DNA of 59,041 nucleotides. Source: Flammeovirgaceae bacterium UBA6059. Its GTDB lineage: Bacteria > Bacteroidota > Bacteroidia > Cytophagales > Cyclobacteriaceae. Below are positions 8,364-17,112 of this stretch, in pieces. The DNA lies in NCBI GenBank assembly GCA_002435755.1, contig DIYH01000006.1, positions 1-59,041 of the forward strand, given 5' to 3'. Each line of letters starts with the position of its first letter. The stretch's first letter is position 1. A program made the translations under genes and the position numbers. Under the pieces are notes generated by a model, which saw only the letters and a program-made list of their open reading frames with translations, did no database searches and was not told where the DNA came from.

Positions 8364-8927
8364 TTACACGAGTATCTGTTCGCACATCTCTCTGGCTGAT
8401 GTTATCGGCCAGCTCTCTCTATGCAAACTACATTCCGAGAGTGCTCCCTCATATAGTATGTATACTTGCTTGGATTTATGATTTATCCACGTTTCGGACT
8501 TTCCAGGAAAGCTCTCCTCTATGACTTTTTCTATTAACCGGATCAATTCTCTTTTTTGCGACTGGATCTCAGCTCTAATTATCGTATCCTCTTTCGGTAT
8601 CTCTGAGATGGTATTGAGGCACGCACAACCATTGAAGTCTTTTCCATTAAAGAAAGTATTCAAGAAATCAAATAGGCCCAAGATTTGTCGATTTCCTTTT
8701 TCTGCCTGCTCCAGGTGCAGCTTTACCTGACTGAGGAAGATCTGGTGTCTATGATCAAGAAACGCCAAACAAATATCATCCTTAGACCTAAAATGACTGT
8801 ACAATGTCGCTTTGGCAATACCAGCCTCCTTGATAATCTCGTTGATGCCTGTAAGATTATAGCCGTTTTGATAAAAAAGGTTTGAAGCAGTTTCAATGAT
8901 AGTGTCTCGAACAATCGAATGTTTCAT
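8364..8927 (-). CDS. TetR/AcrR-family transcriptional repressor
   Basis: This 187-residue regulator has an N-terminal TetR helix-turn-helix (about residues 8-55: IIETASNLFYQNGY, then TGINEIIKEAGIAKATLYSHFRSKDDI). The helical C-terminal ligand domain includes FNGCACLN at about residue 100, a segment common in the subgroup near YcdC/AcrR-like repressors. It lies between its two presumed targets, the SDR and the cupredoxin-like gene. Three copies of one palindrome occur: before its own start, before the SDR and before the cupredoxin gene. This strongly suggests autoregulation plus control of both neighbours. The inducer is unknown. Confidence 0.92.
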   Translation of the reverse strand: MKHSIVRDTIIETASNLFYQNGYNLTGINEIIKEAGIAKATLYSHFRSKDDICLAFLDHRHQIFLSQVKLHLEQAEKGNRQILGLFDFLNTFFNGKDFNGCACLNTISEIPKEDTIIRAEIQSQKRELIRLIEKVIEESFPGKSETWINHKSKQVYILYEGALSECSLHRESWPITSAREMCEQILV

Positions 8928-8952
8928 GATACAAGCTTAATAGATTTATTAA

Positions 8953-8970
8953 AAACAGACAAGTCTGTCT
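8953..8970. promoter_or_regulatory. TetR-type operator upstream of tetR (autoregulatory)
   Basis: AAACAGACAAGTCTGTCT shares the 16-base core of the other two sites and ends 26 bases before the tetR ATG. One outer arm position is mismatched compared with the SDR site, so binding may be weaker here. Confidence 0.83.
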
Positions 8971-9040
8971 TTATGATTGATTGGAAGTAAAAAGTTCTCC
9001 TACTCACTCTATTGTTAACCGTAAACAACAATAAACCCAC

Positions 9041-9463
9041 TTACTCCACTGTAAGCTTGTACTTCTGTGTAGGGTTGAGTGGGCACCAATAGGCATACTC
9101 ACCTGTCTGCAGTATGACAGCCTGAGACCTGGAAGACTCTCCACGCAGTACTGTATTTGACAAATAGGCTTCTTTAATATGATCTTTTTTCTTGAGTTTC
9201 TTTGTGCCTAGAGGCGCCACAACAAGAGCAACCGGATGGTCAACGCTTAAGTTCGTCACTTCAAAAACGTAAGGTTTTCCCGCTTTTAGTTTTAACTCTG
9301 TTGTAGTAAACTCTCCCGGAACCTGGCTGAGCGCTACCACCTCTTTTTCCGTCCCGATACTAGCCATAGACATAAAAGGGCTTACTATCAGCATTCCAAT
9401 AGTAAATAGACTTATGCTCATAAGACAATTGCTCTTTGTAAACATCCATGGGTTGGATTTCAT
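9041..9463 (-). CDS. Secreted cupredoxin-fold protein lacking typical copper ligands
   Basis: From the ATG at 9463 the protein has 140 residues: a membrane-spanning export signal (about residues 10-38) and then a plastocyanin-like beta domain. VDHPVALVV looks like the first-histidine strand, and TGEYAYWCPLNPTQKYKLTVE like the terminal ligand loop. The cysteine remains, but the His and Met that normally follow (CxxHxxxxM) are replaced. A normal type 1 copper site is therefore unlikely. A longer open frame to 9601 exists but would run through the operator at 9520-9535, so I reject it. Expression is probably controlled by the neighbouring TetR. Confidence 0.75.
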   Translation of the reverse strand: MKSNPWMFTKSNCLMSISLFTIGMLIVSPFMSMASIGTEKEVVALSQVPGEFTTTELKLKAGKPYVFEVTNLSVDHPVALVVAPLGTKKLKKKDHIKEAYLSNTVLRGESSRSQAVILQTGEYAYWCPLNPTQKYKLTVE

Positions 9464-9515
9464 TGTGTTCCGTTTGTTAGTGTTCTTTTCATTTTTTGTA
9501 ATTACTTCGCTTAAC

Positions 9516-9539
9516 AAAAACAGACAAGTCTGTCTTTTT
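9516..9539. promoter_or_regulatory. TetR-type operator upstream of the cupredoxin-like gene
   Basis: The shared core ACAGACAAGTCTGTCT (9520-9535) is flanked here by A and T runs that extend the dyad to 24 bases with one mismatched pair. It ends 53 bases upstream of the chosen ATG at 9463. Confidence 0.83.
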
Positions 9540-9873
9540 ACCATAGGAACGTACCAATTCTTTGAAGGTTTGCCTGAAAGACAAAAATATCTCTTACTCA
9601 AACAAACTCTTCAATAACCTAATTCTGCCCTAAAACTAGCCAAGAATACAGCTACACCAGCGACCAGTTTTTTGTTCTCAACATACCTCGCTGATCACTC
9701 TTAACATGTAAAACTCATTGTATGCCAGCCCCAACCTTAGTTAAAACACAAGTCATACAGGCTCCTCTATTGATCGATAGTGAAACCAGACTTACCGATG
9801 GTTAAGTTAAAACTTAAGAATTAACAGTCGAAAGGGCTATAAGTTGTAAATTAAACCGCCAAACAACATTGAT
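9540..9873. other. Intergenic region between divergent genes
   Basis: This stretch of 334 bases separates the operator of the cupredoxin gene from the sugar transporter start. I see no open frame with coding character, no RNA gene and no strong hairpin. It should hold the transporter promoter; TATAAGTTGTAA at about 9838-9849 is a weak -7-like candidate only. Confidence 0.5.
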
Positions 9874-11277
9874 ATGACAAAACAAACCAACAATAACCTC
9901 TACATCATTCTGGTTGCCTGTGTAGCGACGCTGGGTGGCTTTCTATTTGGATTCGATAGTGGAGTGATCAACGGTACTGTGAAAGGTATTGAGAAAGCAT
10001 TCAACGCTAGTGATCTCGGAAGTGGATTTAATGTAGCTTCTATGTTGTTGGGTTGTGCTGTTGGCGCATACTTCGCCGGTACTCTTGCCGATAGATTTGG
10101 CCGTAAGACCATGTTGATCATATCTTCTATCCTATTTCTAGTATCTGCATGGGGCTCAGGGATCGCAATGGCATCTACGGAATTCATTGTTTATCGCATC
10201 ATTGGTGGGCTTGCAGTTGGGGCTGCCTCTGTTATGGCGCCAGCTTACATAGCCGAGATAGCTCCTGCAGAATATCGAGGATCACTCGCAACGGTCCAGC
10301 AGATAGCTATCATTTTTGGTTTATTCTCAAGTTTCCTTAGCAATTACTTTCTTGCAGGGCTGTCGGGTTCTGCCGAGAACGTTCTTTGGATGAGTTTCGA
10401 AACATGGAGATGGATGTTTTGGGTGGAGCTGATACCAGCCGCTACTTTTTTGATCGCATTATTATTCATACCCGAAAGTCCCAGATTCCTGGTAGCAAGT
10501 CAAAAGAAAGACAGAGCGCTCAAGGTACTTTCCACACTTTACGGGGATCAACAAGGGGCTGAGAAACTTGAAGAAATAGATCAATCTCTGGCCAAGGATC
10601 ACCATAAGCCTACACTCTCTGATCTGTATGATAAAACCCTTGGCAGAATACGCCCTATTGTATGGGTAGGACTAGGCCTGGCAACTTTTCAGCAGCTGGT
10701 TGGGATCAATGTGGTGTTCTATTACGGCGCTGTGCTATGGCAAGCGGTTGGTTTTGGAGAGAGTGATGCCCTACTTATCAATGTTGTCTCAGGAGGCTTA
10801 AGTATTGGTGCAGTATTAGTAAGTCTGGCCTTAGTTGATAAAATAGGACGTAAACCAATCCTTATGATTGGTTCTATAGGAATGAGTATCACGCTTGCGT
10901 TAGTAGTAGTTGCATTCACCACAGGCTCTTTAGACAGTGAGAATACGCTACAGCTTAGTGATAATATGGGTATGCTGGCATTAGTGGCCGCTAACCTATA
11001 CGTAGTATTTTTCAACTTCTCATGGGGTCCTGTGATGTGGGTGATGTTAGGCGAAATGTTTCCCAATCAGCTACGTGGTTCGGGGCTTGCCGTATCAGGA
11101 TTAGCACAATGGGTAGCGAATTTCGCTATCACGCTGACCTTCCCGATAATGCTCGTGTCTATTGGATTAGCAGCAGCATACAGCTTCTACACAGTTTGTG
11201 CCATTATATCAATTTTCTTTGTTGCAAAGTACGTGTATGAGACCAAGGGCAAAGAACTGGAGCAGATGGAGGGATAA
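9874..11277 (+). CDS. Sugar porter family MFS transporter
   Basis: This is a 467-residue, twelve-helix carrier of the sugar porter family, to which the bacterial xylose/proton symporter XylE and eukaryotic GLUTs belong. Signatures are GGFLFGFDSGVING (first helix), DRFGRKTM (loop 2-3), PESPRFL (about residue 205), QQLVGINVVFYYG (seventh helix), DKIGRKP (loop 8-9) and a terminal ETKGKELEQME. The exact sugar cannot be assigned. It stands alone between a divergent cupredoxin gene and a convergent membrane protein, with no sugar catabolic genes beside it. Confidence 0.92.
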   Translation: MTKQTNNNLYIILVACVATLGGFLFGFDSGVINGTVKGIEKAFNASDLGSGFNVASMLLGCAVGAYFAGTLADRFGRKTMLIISSILFLVSAWGSGIAMASTEFIVYRIIGGLAVGAASVMAPAYIAEIAPAEYRGSLATVQQIAIIFGLFSSFLSNYFLAGLSGSAENVLWMSFETWRWMFWVELIPAATFLIALLFIPESPRFLVASQKKDRALKVLSTLYGDQQGAEKLEEIDQSLAKDHHKPTLSDLYDKTLGRIRPIVWVGLGLATFQQLVGINVVFYYGAVLWQAVGFGESDALLINVVSGGLSIGAVLVSLALVDKIGRKPILMIGSIGMSITLALVVVAFTTGSLDSENTLQLSDNMGMLALVAANLYVVFFNFSWGPVMWVMLGEMFPNQLRGSGLAVSGLAQWVANFAITLTFPIMLVSIGLAAAYSFYTVCAIISIFFVAKYVYETKGKELEQMEG

Positions 11278-11375
11278 CTCAGCAAGAGCATAACGCCGGG
11301 CTCGGTCTTGCATTGAACCTATGTTCGTTTTTACAGATTTCTGTACCCATCTATGGTACTGAACCAGACCAGTGT

Positions 11376-12017
11376 TCAACCCTGATCTGTGTGAAGATTT
11401 TCTTTATGCACTGAAAAGAAGTACAGTAACCAATAGATTTGCCCGGCGGACTTAAAACCATCTTCGTAAAGTACCCTGAATTGTCCATCTGGCTCTATCA
11501 AATCAATTATCACTGAACACCCAAAACAAAATAGGCCGAAAAAAAATAACACAAAACTACTGGCTAAAAGTACTTTTCTCAACCTTACTATATAGAACAT
11601 CATAAAGGCGACATAGCTTGCAAGAACAACCTTTTCAGGCATTCCCATCCAAGGAAACATTGCCTCGTGCAACATGAATACGTCATCAAATCCCAACATT
11701 AATAACAGCGATCCTGAAAGGATCCAAAACTCATTCGTTACCCCAACCTTACTCTTACCAGTGTATAATGAAGCATTTAGGAAACAGATGGTAGCAGCTG
11801 ATGACCAAATGAATATTCCTAGCTGAGATAAAAAACCGCTGTAAGGTAAGATTCCGCCAATCGCATTCGGATCTCTGGTCAGGTTGCCAACAGGTACTCC
11901 CTTTGTGAAATGTATCAAAAGGATCATCCCTATGAGCGAAATAATAGCTAGTGTGCCAAGTGTGAGCAACTTAGTATTTTGCCGGATTTGATCATTAAGC
12001 TGTAAGTCAAACATCAT
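11376..12017 (-). CDS. Unknown polytopic membrane protein
   Basis: About 213 residues from the ATG at 12017, with five or six hydrophobic helices and short polar loops. I do not recognise the family. Conserved-looking polar residues sit in or near membrane segments: LGFDDVFMLHEAMFPWMG in the middle, then VIIDLIEPDGQFRVLYEDGFKSAG near the end. The pattern of acidic residues and a histidine beside helices could bind a metal, as in some membrane hydrolases, but this is speculation. The longer open frame to 12050 starts with a short non-hydrophobic leader and was not used. The next genes on either side point away or converge, so it is a single-gene unit. Confidence 0.6.
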   Translation of the reverse strand: MMFDLQLNDQIRQNTKLLTLGTLAIISLIGMILLIHFTKGVPVGNLTRDPNAIGGILPYSGFLSQLGIFIWSSAATICFLNASLYTGKSKVGVTNEFWILSGSLLLMLGFDDVFMLHEAMFPWMGMPEKVVLASYVAFMMFYIVRLRKVLLASSFVLFFFGLFCFGCSVIIDLIEPDGQFRVLYEDGFKSAGQIYWLLYFFSVHKENLHTDQG

Positions 12018-12246
12018 AATTGCAGTGTTTTTAAATAAACAACTTTGCAAGCTATCAACAGCTCAGTGCATTTCCAATTTGAGGTTCTTTATTGATGAGA
12101 TCGGATTTAAGGGGCCTTACAAACTGTTATCTAATCCTAGTAAACTACCGCTCAGCAAAGCTTCCTTTGAGCCACTGATTCAGGGTCGTAATTTGAGTTT
12201 TGATTGTAATCAAGCAAAACAATCAGTCTAAAACGAATTACATCCT

Positions 12247-15200
12247 ATGAAAAATTTAACCAGATCAGTATGGTGGATTGCCCTGTTTATGGTGATCACC
12301 ATGACAGTCGATGGGCAAAGGAGAAGAGGTGCTGCTCCCCCAGCCCAAAACAGTAATTTCACAGCTGAAGCTTTTGACGGACTTAAGCTTCGAAACATTG
12401 GTCCGGCCTTCATGTCTGGCCGTATTGCAGACCTGGCTATACATCCGGAAGACGAAAGCATATGGTATGTGGCCGTGGGTAGCGGAGGTGTCTGGAAAAC
12501 AGAGAATGCTGGTACTACTTTCGAGCCAATCTTTGATGAACAGTCCTCCTATTCTATTGGCTGTGTAGCCATCGATCCAAGCAATCCATTCGTAGTTTGG
12601 GTAGGCACTGGTGAGCATGGCGGAGGCCGACATTTCGGATACGGAGATGGTATCTATAAGTCCATCGATGGCGGTAAAACCTGGGAAAATATGGGCTTGC
12701 CGGACTCTGAACATATAGGAGAGATCATCGTGCATCCGGACAATTCGGATGTGATCTATGTAGCTTCTCAAGGTCCACTTTGGAGCCCGGGTGGAGAGCG
12801 CGGCTTTTATAAGTCCACGGACGGTGGGACTACCTGGAAGAAGACCCTTGGTGATGAGGAGTTCACGGGAGTCACTGACATAGTCGTTGATCCCAGAGAT
12901 GCCGATATCGTTTATGCGGCAACATGGCAACACCATCGTACCGTCGCTTCCTTAATGGATGGTGGCCCCAAATCTGCTATTTATAAAAGCACAGATGCAG
13001 GTGAAAATTGGACACAGTTGACTCAAGGATTACCTACCGGTAAACTGGGCAAGATAGGTCTCGCCGTTAGCTTCCAGCAACCTGATATAGTATATGCTGC
13101 TATCGAGCTCAACCGTCGTAAAGGAGGTATCTGGAAGTCTATGGACCAGGGTAACAATTGGGAAAAACAATCTGATGCTATCTCCGGAGGTACTGGCCCA
13201 CATTACTATGTTGAGCTCTATGCTTCACCACATCATTTCGACAGGCTCTATTTGATGGATGCCTCGATGCAATTCTCGGTAGATGGTGGTAAGACCTGGA
13301 GTCGTATTAATCGCGAGCATCGACATGGGGATAATCATGCACTGGCCTTTAAAAAGAGTGATCCTAACTATATTATGGTGGGTACCGATGGCGGTGTGTA
13401 TGAGAGTTTCGATCTGGCTAAAAACTGGCGTTACATGACTAACCTGCCTATTACCCAGTATTACAAATTGGCGGTAGATGATGCCGAACCATTCTATAAT
13501 ATCTACAGCGGTACCCAGGATAATAGTACGCAAGGAGGCCCATCCCGCACTGACAATGTACAAGGCATCCAAAACTCCGATTGGAGGGTGGTCCTTAATT
13601 GGGACGGTCACGCCCCTGCCACCGAACCTGGCAACCCGGACATCATCTATGCAGAACGTCAAGAGGGTAATCTTTCAAGAGTAGACATGATTACCGGTGA
13701 GGTAGTTGATATTCAGCCTCAACCTGGCCCTGATGAAGACTATGAGCGCTACAATTGGGATGCTCCTATCCATGTGAGCCCACATAAACCTACGCGACTT
13801 TATTTCGCCTCACAGCGCGTATGGAAGTCTGAAAACCGCGGCGATAGTTGGGAGGCCATCTCTGATGACCTTACCAGGAATGAAGAGCGATTTGCACTGC
13901 CGATCATGGGCAGCACTCAAAGTTGGGACTCTCCCTGGGACGTATTGGCTATGTCCAATTACAATACTATCACTTCCCTGTCGGAATCACCACGAGTAGA
14001 AGGTTTGATCTATGCCGGAACAGACGATGGGATACTGCAAGTCACAGAAGATGGAGGCGCTAGCTGGAGAAAAGTAGAAGTAAGTGCGATGGGCCTACCA
14101 AACCGTGCCTTCATCAACGATATAAAAGCAGACCTTCATGATGATAATACCGTTTATGTATGCCTTGACAATCATAAGTATGGAGACTACCGACCATTTA
14201 TCGTCAAGAGTACTGACCGTGGACGTACCTGGACCAGGATCAATTCTAACATTCCCGATAGAACACTTGTGTGGAGGTTGATCCAGGATCACGTAAAACC
14301 CGGGTTGATGTTTGCTGCCACTGAGTTTGGCATCTACTTTACCATCGATGGAGGTAACCAATGGACCAAAATGACTGGCGGTGCTCCGACGATCTCTATT
14401 CGGGATATCGTTATCCAAAGACGTGAGAATGATCTTGTAGCCGCTAGCTTCGGTAGAGGTTTCTTCATCTTTGATGACATCAGCGTCTTCCGTGAAATAT
14501 CAGCTGGGACTTTTAACGATGAGGCGACCCTTTTCTCTACACGCAAAGCTTGGTGGTACGTACCCCGCTCCCACCTCAATTTTGATTCGAAGAAAGGATC
14601 AATGGGTGCGCAGCACTATGTAGCTCCCAATCCTGACTTTGGTGCGGTGTTTACTTACTATCTCAACAATGACTTGAAGACCAAAGCACAAATGCGACAG
14701 GACCAGGAGAAAAATGGGTCGGCTGGTTTCCCAGGTTGGGAAACAGTAGAAACTGAAGCCAGAGAGGATGACCCCAAGCTCTGGATTACCGTCAAGGACA
14801 GTCAAGGCAATGTCGTCAGGCGTGTGGAAGGCCCAACGAAAAAAGGTTTCCACAGAGTGGCCTGGGACCTGCGCTACCCTTCTCCATCTGCGATCGCCCT
14901 TGGTTCTAATTGGGGAGGAAAAGGCTTGATGGCTGCACCTGGCAAATACACCGCTTCCATCTCTAAGTATGTAGATGGAGAGCATACCGCATTGGGAGAG
15001 TCCATAGAGTTTGATGTGGAGCCTTTGAGAGAGGGTGCTTTAGAAGGTGCTCCGCACAGTGAGGTTGCAGCATTCTGGAGGTCATATGAAGATGCAGTCG
15101 GCAAAGCTGGTGCCATCAATATCAGCATGAACAATGCAATGAAGCGCATTAATGCTATGCAAAAGGCATTGGCCAAATCTGAGGCTGCCCCTGGTAATTT

Positions 15201-15510
15201 GGACAACCGTCTTCATGCACTCAAGCAAAAAGTGTTGGCGCTGGAGGCTGACCTTAACGGTATGGCTAGTAAACGTGAGCCTGGTGAAAAAACCAAACCT
15301 ACCATCGGTAACCGTCTTTTCGCAGTGGAGAGAGGTGTATCGCTATCCACCTATGGTCCTACTCAGACGAATCGTGAGCAACTTGAGATAGCAAATACTG
15401 AAATCGCTCGTATGACCAAGGCTTTGAGTGATCTGGACGATGAACTCAAGTTAGCTGGTCAAGCCCTACAAGATGCCGGAGCTCCATGGGTCGAAGGTAA
15501 TGAGCTCTAA
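12247..15510 (+). CDS. Secreted sortilin (VPS10)-type BNR-repeat protein
   Basis: This 1087-residue protein opens with a signal peptide ending in VDGQ. Two beta-propeller-like blocks follow, built from repeated Asp-box motifs such as SIDGGKTWENM, STDGGTTWKK, STDAGENWTQL, SEDGG-like and SVDGGKTWSRI. Such sequences are usually annotated as sortilin-domain or BNR/WD40-like proteins; despite the common label, glycosidase activity is not shown. The region at about 850-885 (VVRRVEGPTKKGFHRVAWDLRY) resembles a FlgD/Ig-like fold, and the last 150 residues are helical. A clear paralogue lies at 43996-47166. It is followed by a strong intrinsic terminator and appears to be a single-gene unit. Confidence 0.85.
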   Translation: MKNLTRSVWWIALFMVITMTVDGQRRRGAAPPAQNSNFTAEAFDGLKLRNIGPAFMSGRIADLAIHPEDESIWYVAVGSGGVWKTENAGTTFEPIFDEQSSYSIGCVAIDPSNPFVVWVGTGEHGGGRHFGYGDGIYKSIDGGKTWENMGLPDSEHIGEIIVHPDNSDVIYVASQGPLWSPGGERGFYKSTDGGTTWKKTLGDEEFTGVTDIVVDPRDADIVYAATWQHHRTVASLMDGGPKSAIYKSTDAGENWTQLTQGLPTGKLGKIGLAVSFQQPDIVYAAIELNRRKGGIWKSMDQGNNWEKQSDAISGGTGPHYYVELYASPHHFDRLYLMDASMQFSVDGGKTWSRINREHRHGDNHALAFKKSDPNYIMVGTDGGVYESFDLAKNWRYMTNLPITQYYKLAVDDAEPFYNIYSGTQDNSTQGGPSRTDNVQGIQNSDWRVVLNWDGHAPATEPGNPDIIYAERQEGNLSRVDMITGEVVDIQPQPGPDEDYERYNWDAPIHVSPHKPTRLYFASQRVWKSENRGDSWEAISDDLTRNEERFALPIMGSTQSWDSPWDVLAMSNYNTITSLSESPRVEGLIYAGTDDGILQVTEDGGASWRKVEVSAMGLPNRAFINDIKADLHDDNTVYVCLDNHKYGDYRPFIVKSTDRGRTWTRINSNIPDRTLVWRLIQDHVKPGLMFAATEFGIYFTIDGGNQWTKMTGGAPTISIRDIVIQRRENDLVAASFGRGFFIFDDISVFREISAGTFNDEATLFSTRKAWWYVPRSHLNFDSKKGSMGAQHYVAPNPDFGAVFTYYLNNDLKTKAQMRQDQEKNGSAGFPGWETVETEAREDDPKLWITVKDSQGNVVRRVEGPTKKGFHRVAWDLRYPSPSAIALGSNWGGKGLMAAPGKYTASISKYVDGEHTALGESIEFDVEPLREGALEGAPHSEVAAFWRSYEDAVGKAGAINISMNNAMKRINAMQKALAKSEAAPGNLDNRLHALKQKVLALEADLNGMASKREPGEKTKPTIGNRLFAVERGVSLSTYGPTQTNREQLEIANTEIARMTKALSDLDDELKLAGQALQDAGAPWVEGNEL

Positions 15511-15535
15511 GCAGAATGCAGTTAGTTGAAAATGG

Positions 15536-15572
15536 AAAGCCCTTGGAGATTAATGACCTCCAAGGGCTTTTT
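15536..15572 (+). terminator. Rho-independent terminator of the sortilin-type gene
   Basis: A perfect 13-base stem (15536-15548 with 15558-15570, beginning AAAGCCCTTGGAG) encloses a nine-base loop and runs into a short T tract on the plus strand. It starts 26 bases after the stop codon at 15510. The reverse strand is less T-rich, but the hairpin could also slow transcription of the convergent Bor-like gene. Confidence 0.9.
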
Positions 15573-15589
15573 AAGAATACTAAGGTTGA

Positions 15590-15934
15590 CTACTTCTCGT
15601 CAGCGCTCTTGGAAACTCGAATAGTATGTGGAGCTGCTATCCCATAAGTAATGGCGCTTAGCAACATATCCCCAAAAGAGAATGTCTCCCTTGCTGTATA
15701 GTTCTGAGCACCTTCTGCTAACATATCGGCACTCACTTCGTCCAATGGCATTGCTCCCCAAAAGAGATACCAATGCTTCTTCTTAACATCATACTGCTTC
15801 ATATCATTACCTTCGTAAGTGCCACCGCTACCTACCACATGGGTGCTTGCATATCAGCTTGACATTACTATTGCTATAGCCAACATCAAGACTATACTAT
15901 GGAGTTTGTTTCTAAGGTTTTTTATTGATTTCAA
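15590..15934 (-). pseudogene. Bor-like lipoprotein gene with TGA at the lipobox cysteine
   Basis: One frame encodes a signal sequence (KSIKNLRNKLHS, then IVLMLAIAIVMSS), then TGA at 15854-15856, then YASTHVVGSGG. It goes on in the same frame to KKKHWYLFWGAMP...TFSFGDMLLSAITYGIAAPHTIRV, which resembles the Bor/Iss family of small outer-membrane lipoproteins. The stop falls exactly where the lipid-modified cysteine (TGC or TGT) should be, so a single base change or a read error explains it. Without that residue the downstream 82 codons (possible GTG start at 15838) have no export signal. The 5' end is uncertain: TTG at 15934 or ATG at 15886. Confidence 0.68.
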
Positions 15935-16317
15935 CTTTTTGTTTAAGGATACTAAACCTGCGGAAGATAGACCATGTATTAAAAAAACTCCTATTATCTT
16001 ATCATTAATAATTTGTTGAGTGCTTCTAGGCACAGGCTGATCCTCTAAATCAACTATTATCACACACAACCACCTCCCGATAAAAGGCAATCCACCTAAT
16101 CAAGAAACTCGATTTAGCACTTGGATAACCAAATGGAAATATCTGAAGACTGATGGATTGGACTTCCTTGTACATAAGCTGAAGAAAGAGAATTTTCAAA
16201 CGTCTTTCCTTTTCTGAACATCGTAATTAAATTCTATGCATTATCAAATTGAAAAAATAATTCATAATAAATGTGACTATTGACCAATTATAGTATTGTA
16301 TAGTTAAAATTCCTGAT
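15935..16317. other. Intergenic region before the ECF sigma operon
   Basis: These 383 AT-rich bases lie between the broken Bor-like gene and the divergent sigma factor gene. The minus-strand frame that continues upstream of the Bor signal sequence lacks coding character. I see no RNA gene or clear hairpin. Promoters for both directions are expected here; TAGTATTG near 16290 is a one-mismatch match to the Bacteroidota -7 element, without a matching -33 element. Confidence 0.45.
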
Positions 16318-16878
16318 TTGGGAGAATACGACACTCATACTGACCTGGAAGAAGAAAAAGTCTGGATAGCAGCATCCAAATTGGATATCGGTGGTTTTGA
16401 GCCGCTCTACAAGCACTATTACGATGAGATCTACCGATTCATCTATCGGCGTACAGACAGTCAGGTTCTTGCCGAAGATCTGTGTGCTAACACTTTTTAC
16501 AAGGCACTGCGAAATATCAGTAAATATGAGTTTCGAGGTAAGCCATTTGGTCATTGGCTCTATCGGATCGCTGGCAATGAAGTGAACCGACACTATCGCA
16601 AAAGACGACCTCTATTTATCATCGACCATCAAAAAGTCAGTGAACCACTTGGAATAGAAAGATCAGAGACACACGACATTGAAAAAAAGCTTCGCTTTGT
16701 TTTCACACAATTATCAGAGACTGACATCTGGTTTATCGAACTAAAGTACTTCGAAGGTCTGACCTTCAAAGAACTCAGCATAAGACTAGATCAAGGAGAA
16801 AGTGCTGTCAAAATGCGGCACTACAGACTCCTTGACAAGATGAAGACCTTACTACAAGAGAGATATGAGGAAGACTGA
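16318..16878 (+). CDS. ECF-type RNA polymerase sigma factor
   Basis: This 186-residue protein has the two domains of extracytoplasmic-function sigma factors. Region 2 (about 25-90) shows FEPLYKHYYDEIYRFIYRRT, AEDLCANTFYKALRNI and FGHWLYRIAGNEVNRHYRK. Region 4 (about 125-180) shows LSETDIWFIELKYFEGLTFKELSIRLDQGESAVKMRHYRLLDKMK. No ATG is available near the N-terminus, so the TTG at 16318 is the likely start. The gene overlaps the next by 14 bases, and a TonB gene follows, so the three form one operon. No classical FecR-type anti-sigma factor is nearby. The small membrane protein downstream is the best candidate for that role. Confidence 0.9.
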   Translation: MGEYDTHTDLEEEKVWIAASKLDIGGFEPLYKHYYDEIYRFIYRRTDSQVLAEDLCANTFYKALRNISKYEFRGKPFGHWLYRIAGNEVNRHYRKRRPLFIIDHQKVSEPLGIERSETHDIEKKLRFVFTQLSETDIWFIELKYFEGLTFKELSIRLDQGESAVKMRHYRLLDKMKTLLQERYEED

Positions 16879-17110
16879 TTTTAGAGTAAAAAGGACAGAA
16901 AAGTCGATCCGAGGCAACAGTGACTTTGGGCGCTTCAAGAGTCATTACGAACAGAGAAGAAAAAGAGAAGCTCGGTCCAAACTGATGATCATGGCCATTG
17001 GTATCATCCTACTGACAGTGCTCATTCTGTTCTTTGCTCAGGCGAGACAGCCACAAACGGCCAATCCCACCAATGAACTGAAATTCGAAAATGTAGAACT
17101 AAAACTATAA
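16865..17110 (+). CDS. Small single-pass membrane protein in the sigma operon
   Basis: This 81-residue protein has no family I recognise. Residues 1-39 are strongly basic (many Arg and Lys), 40-58 form one hydrophobic helix (IMAIGIILLTVLILFF), and the tail is short and polar. The positive-inside rule puts the basic part in the cytoplasm. Its ATG lies inside the end of the sigma factor gene (14-base overlap), and TonB starts two bases after its stop, so it is translated with both. It could anchor or restrain the sigma factor, or be a TonB-complex partner; neither is shown. It is far smaller than known anti-sigma factors. Confidence 0.75.
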   Translation: MRKTDFRVKRTEKSIRGNSDFGRFKSHYEQRRKREARSKLMIMAIGIILLTVLILFFAQARQPQTANPTNELKFENVELKL

Positions 17111-17112
17111 CT

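Noticed and set aside
9464..9601. N-terminal extension of the cupredoxin-like open frame to 9601
   Set aside because: It would translate through the TetR operator and adds a segment before the export signal that looks non-coding. The ATG at 9463 gives a normal signal peptide.
15854..15856. TGA read as selenocysteine or a recoded codon
   Set aside because: No SECIS-like hairpin or selenoprotein context is evident, and neighbouring genes use TGA as a normal stop. A point mutation or read error is simpler.
15854..16090. A 78-codon minus-strand frame as an independent gene
   Set aside because: Only its last 26 codons look like protein, and these are the signal sequence of the interrupted Bor-like gene.
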